From Verrucomicrobia bacterium UBA1731 (GTDB lineage Bacteria > Verrucomicrobiota > Kiritimatiellia > RFP12 > UBA1067), in contig DCIH01000093.1 in NCBI GenBank assembly GCA_002317575.1, positions 1 through 24,479 on the forward strand: a DNA stretch of 24,479 nt, read 5' to 3'. The notes below the pieces were generated by a model. The model worked only from the letters and a program-made list of their open reading frames with translations. It had not been told where the DNA came from and searched no databases. A program made the translations under genes and the position numbers. Positions 14,191 to 20,326 of the stretch are shown here, one piece after another. Position 1 is the stretch's first letter. Every line of letters starts with the position of its first letter.

Positions 14191-14214
14191 CCGCCGTCCG
14201 TCAACGGACGGCGG
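14191..14214 (-). promoter_or_regulatory. Perfect 10-bp hairpin with exbD stop codon in loop
   Basis: CCGCCGTCCG (14191-14200) and CGGACGGCGG (14205-14214) are exact inverted repeats around a four-base loop. On the coding (-) strand the loop reads TTGA and contains the exbD stop TGA (14203-14201). No U run follows, so it is not a standard intrinsic terminator. It could separate exbD from tonB expression by pausing, RNA processing or partial attenuation. Confidence 0.55.
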
Positions 14215-14605
14215 CGGGCGCTTCGCGCTTGACCTGAAAACTGACTTTCTCGGCGCCGGCGGCCTTCAGGTCCGCCAGAAGTCCGACGCCCGTACCCAGG
14301 GTCGAACGTCGGTCCCCGGAAATGATCACGGGCACGCGCTGTTCCGTCAGCAGCAGCTTCACGTCGTTCAGCAGCGCCTGGCGCGAGACGGCGCGACCGT
14401 TCAGCTGGAGTTTGTCCTCGGCGGTGATGGTGATGACGACGCGCTCGCCCTTTTCCGGTGCGCCGGCGGCTTCCGGGAGATCGACTTTGACGCCCTTGTG
14501 GACGGTCATCTCGAAAATCGAATAGACGAAGAAGACGAGCACGAGGAACATGACGTCCATCAGCGACGTCAGATCGAGCCGTGCCTTTGGAATCTTCTTG
14601 CCCAT
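14201..14605 (-). CDS. exbD: ExbD/TolR family biopolymer transporter
   Basis: The 134-residue protein has the ExbD layout. It starts with a short basic cytoplasmic N-terminus (MGKKIPKARLDLTSL), then one transmembrane helix (about residues 15-33) carrying the essential acidic residue at Asp17 in SLMDVMFLVLVFF. After that comes a periplasmic domain with the usual ITITAEDKLQLNG strand and a VPVIISGDRRS-like segment. ExbD dimerises inside the ExbB pentamer, and the Asp carries protons that drive TonB. It starts at ATG 14605, 6 bp after the exbB stop, and is translated from the same transcript. The stop codon sits in the loop of a strong hairpin. Confidence 0.92.
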   Translation of the reverse strand: MGKKIPKARLDLTSLMDVMFLVLVFFVYSIFEMTVHKGVKVDLPEAAGAPEKGERVVITITAEDKLQLNGRAVSRQALLNDVKLLLTEQRVPVIISGDRRSTLGTGVGLLADLKAAGAEKVSFQVKREAPAAVR

Positions 14606-14611
14606 GCGCGC

Positions 14612-14974
14612 TCAGTCTTCCGCTTTGCCGGCCAGGAAATTGTAGGGGAACAGCAGTACCAGCGCCGCCACGAGTCCGGCGGCGGTGGTGATCAGCGCTT
14701 CGCCGATGCCGGCCGTTGCGGCCAGGGGGGAGGCGTCGCCGCCCACGTTGAGCGCGCCGAACGTCTGGATGATGCCGGTCACCGTGCCGAGAATGCCGAG
14801 CATGGGCTCGGCCGTGATGATCGTGTTCACGACGCCCATGCCGCGGAAATCCCGTCTGCCGCGGATGAGCGCGATGAAGTTGAAGACGAGAATCGTCAAT
14901 CCGACGATCGAAAGGGCGAGGATCGGCCACATCACGGGGCCGCCGTCCTGGAATGCCGTCAAAAGCTTCTGCAT
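14612..14974 (-). CDS. exbB: ExbB/TolQ/MotA family proton channel, minimal form
   Basis: At 120 residues this is about half the length of a standard ExbB. Helix 1 (about 13-37, VMWPILALSIVGLTILVF) is followed by only about 20 residues (ALIRGRRDFRGMGVVNTI). Then come the conserved family core EPMLGILGTVTGIIQTF (helix 2) and GIGEALITTAAGLVAAL (helix 3), and a six-residue tail. The core motifs GxLGTVxGxIxxF and the helix-3 TTAAGL are intact, so proton-channel function with ExbD is expected. The large cytoplasmic loop between helices 1 and 2 and the C-terminal helix extension of classical ExbB are missing. It lies 26 bp after the cupin gene and 6 bp before exbD. The start is ATG 14974 with a weak GGTGA upstream. 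Confidence 0.9.
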   Translation of the reverse strand: MQKLLTAFQDGGPVMWPILALSIVGLTILVFNFIALIRGRRDFRGMGVVNTIITAEPMLGILGTVTGIIQTFGALNVGGDASPLAATAGIGEALITTAAGLVAALVLLFPYNFLAGKAED

Positions 14975-15000
14975 TTTTTCACCGTTCGGGGGGTGGGGCG

Positions 15001-15369
15001 TCAGCGGCCGAAGTCGTCGTCAAGCCGCACGATGTCGTCTTCTTCCAGGTAATCGCCGATCTGCACCTCGGAGACGACGAGCGGCGTGTCGGAGGACAGG
15101 TTTTCAATGCGGTGCTTGGCGCCGCGGGGCACGGATATGAGCGAGTTTTCGCTGACTTGCATGAGATTGTTCCCGACGGTGCACAGACCCTCGCCGCGGA
15201 CGATGGACCACATTTCCTTGCGGCGGTGGTGGATTTGCAGCGACAGACGGGCGGCGGGATCGACGGAAAACACCTTTGTCTTGTATCCGGGCATCTGCAA
15301 TGTGGTCGCGTACCATCCCCACGGGCGTTTGACGGCGTTCGCCGGCATGTCGTTGTTCGTGCTGTTCAT
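15001..15369 (-). CDS. Mannose-6-phosphate isomerase type II-like cupin
   Basis: The 122-residue protein matches the C-terminal cupin domain of bifunctional mannose-6-phosphate isomerase/GDP-mannose pyrophosphorylases. It shows KRPWGWYATTL, LSLQIHHRRKEMW with metal-ligand candidates His47, His48 and Glu52, PRGAKHRIEN with His86, and the typical ending EVQIGDYLEEDDIVRLDDD-FGR. Stand-alone proteins of this type are thought to interconvert mannose- and fructose-6-phosphate or to bind sugar phosphates. The nucleotidyltransferase domain is absent here. ATG 15369 has AGGAG at 15378-15374. It is the first gene of the operon with exbB-exbD-tonB, though a functional link to TonB is not evident. Confidence 0.85.
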   Translation of the reverse strand: MNSTNNDMPANAVKRPWGWYATTLQMPGYKTKVFSVDPAARLSLQIHHRRKEMWSIVRGEGLCTVGNNLMQVSENSLISVPRGAKHRIENLSSDTPLVVSEVQIGDYLEEDDIVRLDDDFGR

Positions 15370-15407
15370 CGTGCTCCTGTTTGCGTGTCGTTCTGGAACG
15401 ATTCGTT

Positions 15408-15416
15408 AGTATATCA
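15408..15416 (-). promoter_or_regulatory. Extended -10 promoter for cupin-exbB-exbD-tonB
   Basis: On the minus strand TG-A-TATACT forms an extended -10 about 40 bp upstream of the cupin start, predicting initiation near 15401 and a leader of about 32 bases. No good -35 is present. The palindrome TCACGTGA (15414-15421) overlaps its upstream edge and could be a regulator site. Confidence 0.5.
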
Positions 15417-15467
15417 CGTGAAACGCGCGCACAGGACGAAAAGTTCTCCGCAGTCGCGCGTGGTTTG

Positions 15468-15476
15468 TGCTATAAT
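15468..15476 (+). promoter_or_regulatory. Extended -10 promoter for the galM operon
   Basis: TG-C-TATAAT is a perfect -10 hexamer with the extended TGn element. It predicts a start near 15483 and a leader of about 38 bases before ATG 15521. No recognisable -35 lies 16-18 bp upstream. It diverges from the cupin operon promoter, whose -10 is about 55 bp away. Confidence 0.6.
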
Positions 15477-15520
15477 CCCCGAATGTCATGTCAGTACACG
15501 TCATTTGAAAGGGCAATGTC

Positions 15521-16834
15521 ATGAAAAAGTCGGTTTTCGCGATGGCGGCCGTGTTGGCGGCCGTGACGAGTTGGGCGCAGGATTCGGCCAAGGCCGCCGG
15601 TCCGGCGCCCGTTGCGCCCGTTGACGCGCCGCAGCGCGCGGGTGCGCCTGCGACGCCGCCGAAAGCGCTTCCGCCCGAGGGTATCAAGCGCCTTGAAGAA
15701 CGCCGTGCCAAGCGTCGCGCCGGTCTTCCGTTCGGTCCTCAGATGATGGGGCGCGGGTTGGCGGCCCCGAAGAGCATGGGCAAGCTGAAGGACGGCCGCG
15801 AGGCGCGCGTGTGGCGCGTGCAGGGCCTGGGCGGTCTGGTGCTCGATTTCTCCGACTACGGCGGGCGTCTCGTGCGCTGTTATGCGCCGGACAAGTTCGG
15901 CAATCTCGCCGACGTGACGCTCGGCTGGAACACGGCGGCGGAGTACGAGGCGAACGGATTCTCGATGGGTACGCTCATCGGCCGTTTCGGCAACCGCATC
16001 GCCAAGGGCAAATTCAAGCTGGACGACAAGGAATACGTGCTCGCGCTCAACAACGACAACAACGGCGAGAAGTGCAACCTGCACGGCGGCCCGGACGGCT
16101 GGGACACGAAGCTCTGGAACGTGAAGCCGCTTCGCGAAGGCCCCGTGACCGGTCTTGAGATGACCTATGTTTCCGAGGACGGCGAAATGGGCTTTCCCGG
16201 CACGGTCACGATGAAGGTCACATACCGCGTGCTGCCGAACAACGTCTGGTCGGTCGATTACGAGGCCACTACGGACAAGCCCACGGTGATCAACCCCACG
16301 CACCACTCCTACTGGAACCTCGCGGGCGAGGCGAGCGGCGACGTGCTCGGCCAGCAGCTCCAGATCTTCGCGGACGAATACACGGAGGTGAAGAACCTCA
16401 TTCCCGTGAAGAACGCGCCCGTGAAGGGCACGCCGTTCGATTTCACGCAGCCCAAGGCCATCGGCGCCGCGCTCAAGGAGGCGGCGACGAACGCGCAGCT
16501 CAAGGAGGGCAGCGGCTGGTACGACCACAACTTCGTCCTCCGCGGCGAACCCGGCAAGCTCCATCCGGCGGCGTCCATGTGCGATCCCGTGTCCGGCCGC
16601 ACGCTCGAGGTGTGGACCACGGAACCCGGTATGCAGATGTACGGCGCGCAGGCGATGAACGGTACGATGAACGCCAAGGCCGCGGGCAGGAAGCTTCCGC
16701 AGTACGCGGGCATCGCACTGGAGACGCAGCATTTCCCGGATTCGCCGAACCGCCCGGATTTCCCGACGACGGTGCTGCGTCCCGGCGAGACGTTCAAGAG
16801 CCACACGGAATACCGTTTCGGCGTGGTCAAGTGA
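15521..16834 (+). CDS. galM: Exported aldose 1-epimerase (galactose mutarotase)
   Basis: The 437-residue protein starts with a Sec signal peptide (MKKSVFAMAAVLAAVTSWA, likely cut after Ala19). An Ala/Pro- and then Arg-rich linker of about 70 residues precedes a full aldose-1-epimerase domain (about 90-437). The signature and catalytic residues are present: TLIGRFGNRIAKGKF, NLHGG with His188, NPTHHSYWNL with His262, and Glu401 in ALETQHFPDSPN as the general base. It interconverts alpha and beta anomers of hexoses, here probably in the periplasm or at the surface. AAAGGG (15508-15513) sits 7 bases before ATG. It heads a run of sugar genes (RidA, sugar kinase, aldolase), which suggests help in uptake or breakdown of released sugars. 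Confidence 0.92.
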   Translation: MKKSVFAMAAVLAAVTSWAQDSAKAAGPAPVAPVDAPQRAGAPATPPKALPPEGIKRLEERRAKRRAGLPFGPQMMGRGLAAPKSMGKLKDGREARVWRVQGLGGLVLDFSDYGGRLVRCYAPDKFGNLADVTLGWNTAAEYEANGFSMGTLIGRFGNRIAKGKFKLDDKEYVLALNNDNNGEKCNLHGGPDGWDTKLWNVKPLREGPVTGLEMTYVSEDGEMGFPGTVTMKVTYRVLPNNVWSVDYEATTDKPTVINPTHHSYWNLAGEASGDVLGQQLQIFADEYTEVKNLIPVKNAPVKGTPFDFTQPKAIGAALKEAATNAQLKEGSGWYDHNFVLRGEPGKLHPAASMCDPVSGRTLEVWTTEPGMQMYGAQAMNGTMNAKAAGRKLPQYAGIALETQHFPDSPNRPDFPTTVLRPGETFKSHTEYRFGVVK

Positions 16835-16871
16835 TCTGACGCTTCCATTCCAACCATATCAGGAGACGCAC

Positions 16872-17246
16872 ATGGAAATCGTGTCCACGGAAAACGCGCC
16901 GAAGGCGCTCGGTCCCTATTCCCAGGCCATCAAGGCCGGCGGATTCGTGTGGTGCTCGGGCCAGATCCCGATCGATCCCGCCGTCAACGCCGTCACGGCC
17001 GTCGGCATCGAGGCGCAGACGCGCCAGTCGATCACGAATCTCAAGAACGTGCTCGAGAAGGCGGGCGCGGGGCTGGACAAGGTGGTGAAGACCACGGTGT
17101 TCATCAAGGACATGAACGACTTCGCGGCGCTCAACGCCGTCTATGCCGAAATGTTCGGCGACACGAAGCCCGCGCGCAGCTGTGTGGAGGTGGCGCGTCT
17201 GCCGAAGGACGTGCTCGTGGAAATCGAATGCGTCGCGGCGCTTTGA
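16872..17246 (+). CDS. ridA: RidA family enamine/imine deaminase
   Basis: The 124-residue product has full family length and the conserved segments: APKALGPYSQAIKAGGFVW, SGQIPIDP, QTRQSITNLKNVLEKAG, VKTTVFIKDMNDFAALN and KPARSCVEVARLPKDVLVEIE, with the ligand-binding Arg at residue 102. RidA hydrolyses reactive 2-aminoacrylate-type enamines released by PLP enzymes. It works as a cytoplasmic trimer. AGGAGA (16861-16866) precedes ATG 16872. The gene is 37 bp after galM, and its stop TGA overlaps the Shine-Dalgarno of the kinase gene, so it is translationally tied to the sugar operon. Confidence 0.95.
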   Translation: MEIVSTENAPKALGPYSQAIKAGGFVWCSGQIPIDPAVNAVTAVGIEAQTRQSITNLKNVLEKAGAGLDKVVKTTVFIKDMNDFAALNAVYAEMFGDTKPARSCVEVARLPKDVLVEIECVAAL

Positions 17247-17253
17247 GGATTCC

Positions 17254-18207
17254 ATGGCGTATCCCTCCATCTTCGTCGCCGGCTCCGTGCTGGTGGACAA
17301 GCTGAACGAAATCGCCGCCTATCCGAAAGCCGGCGAACTCACGCAGATCCGCGGCATTTCGCGCGCGCCCGGCGGGTGCGTGCCGAATGTGGCGATCGAC
17401 GTCAAGCGCTTCGCGCCCGAACTCGCCGTCTTCGCCGCCGGCAAGGTCGGCCGTGACGAGGACGGTTCGTTCGCGTGTGCCGAAATGGCGAAGAACGGCG
17501 TGGACGTGTCGCAGATCCGCCAATCCGACGACCGCACGAGCTTCACGGACGTGATGAGCGTCCCCGGCGGCGAGAGGACGTTCTTCACGTATCCGGGCGC
17601 GAGCGCGGATTGGGGCTTCGACGATTTCGACTTCAACGCCGTCAAACCCGGCGATCTCGTCCATCTTGGATACTTCCTGCTGCTCGCGAAGGTGGACGCT
17701 GGCGACGGCCTCAGGATGCTCAAGGAGCTCAAGGCGCGCGGCGCGGTGACCTCCATCGATCTCGTCACGGAAAATTCCGACCGCTACGCGCTCGTGCGCG
17801 AATGCCTGCCGTTCGTGGACAACTTGATCGTGAACGAAATCGAGGCGGAGCGTCTGGCGGGCGTCACATCCGGAACGGATTTGCATACCGTCTGTGAAGC
17901 GCTACGGGCGCGCGGTGTCCGTGACCGCGTGGTGGTGCATCTGCCCGAGAAGGGCGTGTGCCTGTCGCCGCGCGGCTGGAGCGAAAAGCCGTCTGTGAAA
18001 CTGCCCGCTTCGGCCATCAAGGGCAAGACGGGCGCGGGCGACGCATTCTGCGCGGGCGCGCTCGCGGGCATCGCCCGCGGGCAGCCGGACGAAGAGATCT
18101 TGGATTTGGGTTCCGTGGCGGCGGCGGGCGCGATGCGCGCGCCGGGCGCGACGGACGGCGTTTCAACGGAAAAGGAGCTCAGGGATTATGTTGGCCAATT
18201 TGAATGA
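17254..18207 (+). CDS. PfkB/ribokinase family carbohydrate kinase
   Basis: The 317-residue protein begins IFVAGSVLVDKLNEI and contains the family's GG-x-x-x-N sugar-binding turn as APGGCVPNVAIDVKRF. Near the C-terminus is signature 2, KGKTGAGDAFCAGALAG, with the catalytic base Asp263. The enzyme phosphorylates a sugar or sugar phosphate with ATP. The exact substrate (tagatose-6-P, fructose-1-P, 2-keto-3-deoxy-sugar or other) cannot be told from sequence. The start is ATG 17254 with TGAGGA (17244-17249), not an upstream in-frame codon inside ridA. Its last 20 bases overlap the aldolase gene, a strong hint that its product feeds that enzyme, for example by making a ketose-1,6-bisphosphate. Confidence 0.9.
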   Translation: MAYPSIFVAGSVLVDKLNEIAAYPKAGELTQIRGISRAPGGCVPNVAIDVKRFAPELAVFAAGKVGRDEDGSFACAEMAKNGVDVSQIRQSDDRTSFTDVMSVPGGERTFFTYPGASADWGFDDFDFNAVKPGDLVHLGYFLLLAKVDAGDGLRMLKELKARGAVTSIDLVTENSDRYALVRECLPFVDNLIVNEIEAERLAGVTSGTDLHTVCEALRARGVRDRVVVHLPEKGVCLSPRGWSEKPSVKLPASAIKGKTGAGDAFCAGALAGIARGQPDEEILDLGSVAAAGAMRAPGATDGVSTEKELRDYVGQFE

Positions 18208-19024
18208 CGTCTTGAAACCGGCACAGGCCGGCAAGTACGCGGTGGGTTTGTTCAACACCACCGATTCGGACATGCTCGAGGCGGCGATCGGCGCGGCGGA
18301 GGAACTGCGCGCGCCGATCATCATCGGCACCGCCGAAGTGCTGCTGCCGTACGGCGAACTGAAACTCATCGCGCCCGGCCTCGTCGCGGCGGCGAAGCGC
18401 GCGAGCGTGCCCGTGGTGGTCCATTACGACCACGGTCTCACCTTCGAATGCACGATGGAGGCGCTCAAGCTCGGTTTCTCGAGCGTGATGTTCGACGCGT
18501 CCGCGAAGCCGCACGACCAGAACCTCGCGGAGACCGCCGAAGTCGTCAGGATCGCGCACGCGTTCGGCGCCACGGTGGAGGGCGAAATCGGCCACGTGGG
18601 CGAGGCGGCGAAGGGCGACGAGTCGCTCGCCGACATGTACACGACGCCGGAGGAGGCGGACGAATTCATCCGCGCCACGGGCGTGGACGCGCTGGCGGTG
18701 GCGATCGGCAGCGCCCATGGCGTGTACAAGAAGAAGCCGATGCTCAATGTGAAGCGTCTGATGGAGATCCGCGCGAAGGTGGACGCGCCGCTCGTGCTGC
18801 ACGGCGGCAGCGGCCTTTCGGACGACGATTTCCGCAACACGATCCGCGAGGGCATCGCGAAGGTGAATGTGTTCACGGATCTGTGCCTCGCCGGCGACGC
18901 CGCGATGGCGGAAGGTCTCGAGAAGAAGCTCGGCTACCTCGAGACGCGCAACCTCCGGGTCGCGAAGATCAAGGAAGCCGTGATGACGAAGATGAAGGTG
19001 TTCGGGTGCGCCGGCAAGGCGTGA
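18188..19024 (+). CDS. Class II ketose-bisphosphate aldolase (GatY/Fba-like)
   Basis: The 278-residue protein carries class II aldolase landmarks: VGLFNTTDSDMLEAAI, HYDHG with catalytic Asp81 and zinc ligand His82, GEIGHVGEAAKGDES, AIGSAHGVYK with His177, LHGGSGLSDDDF with His205 and AKVNVFTDL. It cleaves fructose- or tagatose-1,6-bisphosphate (or a similar ketose phosphate) to dihydroxyacetone phosphate and an aldehyde. HYDHG replaces the more common HLDHH, so substrate range may differ. The start ATG 18188 lies inside the kinase gene with GGAG at 18174-18177, which suggests coupled translation. The preceding kinase would supply the bisphosphate. Confidence 0.92.
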   Translation: MLANLNDVLKPAQAGKYAVGLFNTTDSDMLEAAIGAAEELRAPIIIGTAEVLLPYGELKLIAPGLVAAAKRASVPVVVHYDHGLTFECTMEALKLGFSSVMFDASAKPHDQNLAETAEVVRIAHAFGATVEGEIGHVGEAAKGDESLADMYTTPEEADEFIRATGVDALAVAIGSAHGVYKKKPMLNVKRLMEIRAKVDAPLVLHGGSGLSDDDFRNTIREGIAKVNVFTDLCLAGDAAMAEGLEKKLGYLETRNLRVAKIKEAVMTKMKVFGCAGKA

Positions 19025-19043
19025 GCGCGGAAGGATGGTCGAC

Positions 19044-20192
19044 ATGAACGGGAAGCGGTTGGCGTCGTTGGACGCGGTGCGTGGTTTCGACATGCTGTTC
19101 ATCATGGGCGGCGAAGGGCTGGTGTGCGCCATTGCGGCGCTCTTCGGCTGCCCGGATTTCCACAAGTCCTTCGGTCATGTGCCGTGGAACGGTCTCCAGT
19201 TCATGGATCTCATCTTCCCGACGTTCCTGTTCCTCGCGGGCGCGAGCTTCCCGTTCTCCTGCGCGAAGAGCATGGAGCGCGGCATGTCCCGCAAGGCGGT
19301 CGCGCTCCGCGCGCTGCGCCGCGGCGTGACGCTCATTCTGCTCGGCTGGTTCTACCAGGGGCTGCTTACGCGGCTCAACTTCGCGACGTTCCGCATCCCG
19401 AGCGTGCTCGGCTACATCGGCTTCGGCTGGATGGTGGCGGCGTGGCTGTATCTGGGCGTTCGCAAGGCGTGGGGACGCCTTGCCGTGGGCGCGGCGATTC
19501 TGGTCGGCGTGACGCTCGTGATGGCGCTCGTGCCGGCGCCGGATGCGGCGACGTTCGTTTGGGCGAACGAGGGCTGGAAGGCGACATACGGGGGCTTCGG
19601 CACGGGTCCGTTCTCGCCCGTGGGCAACGTCGGCTGCTGGCTCGACCGCGTGGTGCTCGGCAAGCACGCGCTCATGCCGGGAATGTTCGACAACGAGGGC
19701 CTGGGCGGGCTCCTCTGCTCGGTCGTGACGGCGACGCTCGGCATGTTCGCGGGCGATCTCGTGCGGCGCGGCGGCGCAGCGGCGACGGGGCGCAAGGCAC
19801 TGCAGCTTCTCGGCGCGGGCGCGGTGTCGCTCGCGGCGGGGCTTCTGCTCTCGCTCGTGTGCCCCGTGATCAAGAACCTGTGGTCCCCGAGCTTCGTGCT
19901 GGTGGCGGGGTCGTATTCCTTCGCGATTTTCGCGCTGTTCTATTGGCTCGTGGACGTGAAGGGTTGGACGAAGTGGAGCTTCTTCTTCCGCGTGATCGGC
20001 ATGAATTCGATCACGATCTACCTCGCGCAGAGCGTCATCGGCTTCGGCCACGTGCGCGATTTCTTCTTCAAGGGCGTGGCGGGGCTTTGTCCGGAACTCG
20101 TCGGCGGCGTCGTGATGGAGCTTGGCTACGTGGCCGTGTGCTGGCTCTTCCTGTACTTCCTGTACAAGAAGCAAGTCTTCCTGAAGGTTTGA
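19044..20192 (+). CDS. NagX/HGSNAT-like membrane acyltransferase (DUF5009-type)
   Basis: About 382 residues with around ten hydrophobic helices. The N-terminus KRLASLDAVRGFDMLFIMGG matches the R-x-x-S-L-D-x-x-R-G motif of heparan-alpha-glucosaminide N-acetyltransferase-like proteins. WNGLQFMDLIFPTFLFLAGA and GMNSITIYLAQSVIGF are also typical of that family. Members move acetyl groups across the inner membrane onto amino sugars or glycans, or are tied to amino-sugar use (NagX). A catalytic His cannot be assigned with certainty. ATG 19044 is preferred over ATG 19035 because GGAAGG (19029-19034) is then nine bases upstream. It is the last protein gene of the sugar operon, and a tRNA gene starts 7 bp after its stop. 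Confidence 0.82.
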   Translation: MNGKRLASLDAVRGFDMLFIMGGEGLVCAIAALFGCPDFHKSFGHVPWNGLQFMDLIFPTFLFLAGASFPFSCAKSMERGMSRKAVALRALRRGVTLILLGWFYQGLLTRLNFATFRIPSVLGYIGFGWMVAAWLYLGVRKAWGRLAVGAAILVGVTLVMALVPAPDAATFVWANEGWKATYGGFGTGPFSPVGNVGCWLDRVVLGKHALMPGMFDNEGLGGLLCSVVTATLGMFAGDLVRRGGAAATGRKALQLLGAGAVSLAAGLLLSLVCPVIKNLWSPSFVLVAGSYSFAIFALFYWLVDVKGWTKWSFFFRVIGMNSITIYLAQSVIGFGHVRDFFFKGVAGLCPELVGGVVMELGYVAVCWLFLYFLYKKQVFLKV

Positions 20193-20199
20193 TTTCTTC

Positions 20200-20287
20200 G
20201 CCAGAGTGGTGGAATGGCAGACACAGGGGACTTAAAATCCCTTGACGGGTTTCCGTCGTGCGGGTTCGAGTCCCGCCTTTGGCACCA
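20200..20287 (+). tRNA. tRNA-Leu (anticodon UAA)
   Basis: An 88-base cloverleaf with acceptor arm GCCAGAG/CTTTGGC, discriminator A and an encoded CCA end. The anticodon loop CTTAAAA has TAA at 20233-20235. The long variable arm GACGG-GTTT-CCGTC is typical of class II tRNAs, and the T arm is GCGGG-TTCGAGT-CCCGC. It decodes UUA/UUG. Only 7 bp separate it from the stop of the membrane acyltransferase gene. Confidence 0.97.
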
Positions 20288-20310
20288 GCGCCGCCGCGAT
20301 TGTGTGAACG

Positions 20311-20319
20311 TGGTATACT
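20311..20319 (+). promoter_or_regulatory. Extended -10 promoter for tyrA-aro operon
   Basis: TG-G-TATACT lies between the tRNA and tyrA and predicts transcription starting near 20326, essentially at the first codon (ATG 20327). There is no -35 match at proper spacing and no Shine-Dalgarno before ATG, so the message may be leaderless or nearly so. Confidence 0.5.
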
Positions 20320-20326
20320 TGGCGCC

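Noticed and set aside
13367..14605. Selenocysteine or stop readthrough producing an ExbD-TonB fusion (same frame, single TGA)
   Set aside because: The TGA is inside the hairpin loop and not upstream of a SECIS-like stem. The ExbD C-terminus is periplasmic, so the TonB anchor would have the wrong topology.
15491..16804. 437-codon minus-strand frame opposite galM
   Set aside because: galM is complete with catalytic residues, and the antisense frame is a mirror open frame of GC-rich codons.
20258..20326. N-terminal extension of tyrA beginning inside the tRNA gene
   Set aside because: The extension is translated tRNA sequence and lies upstream of the predicted promoter.
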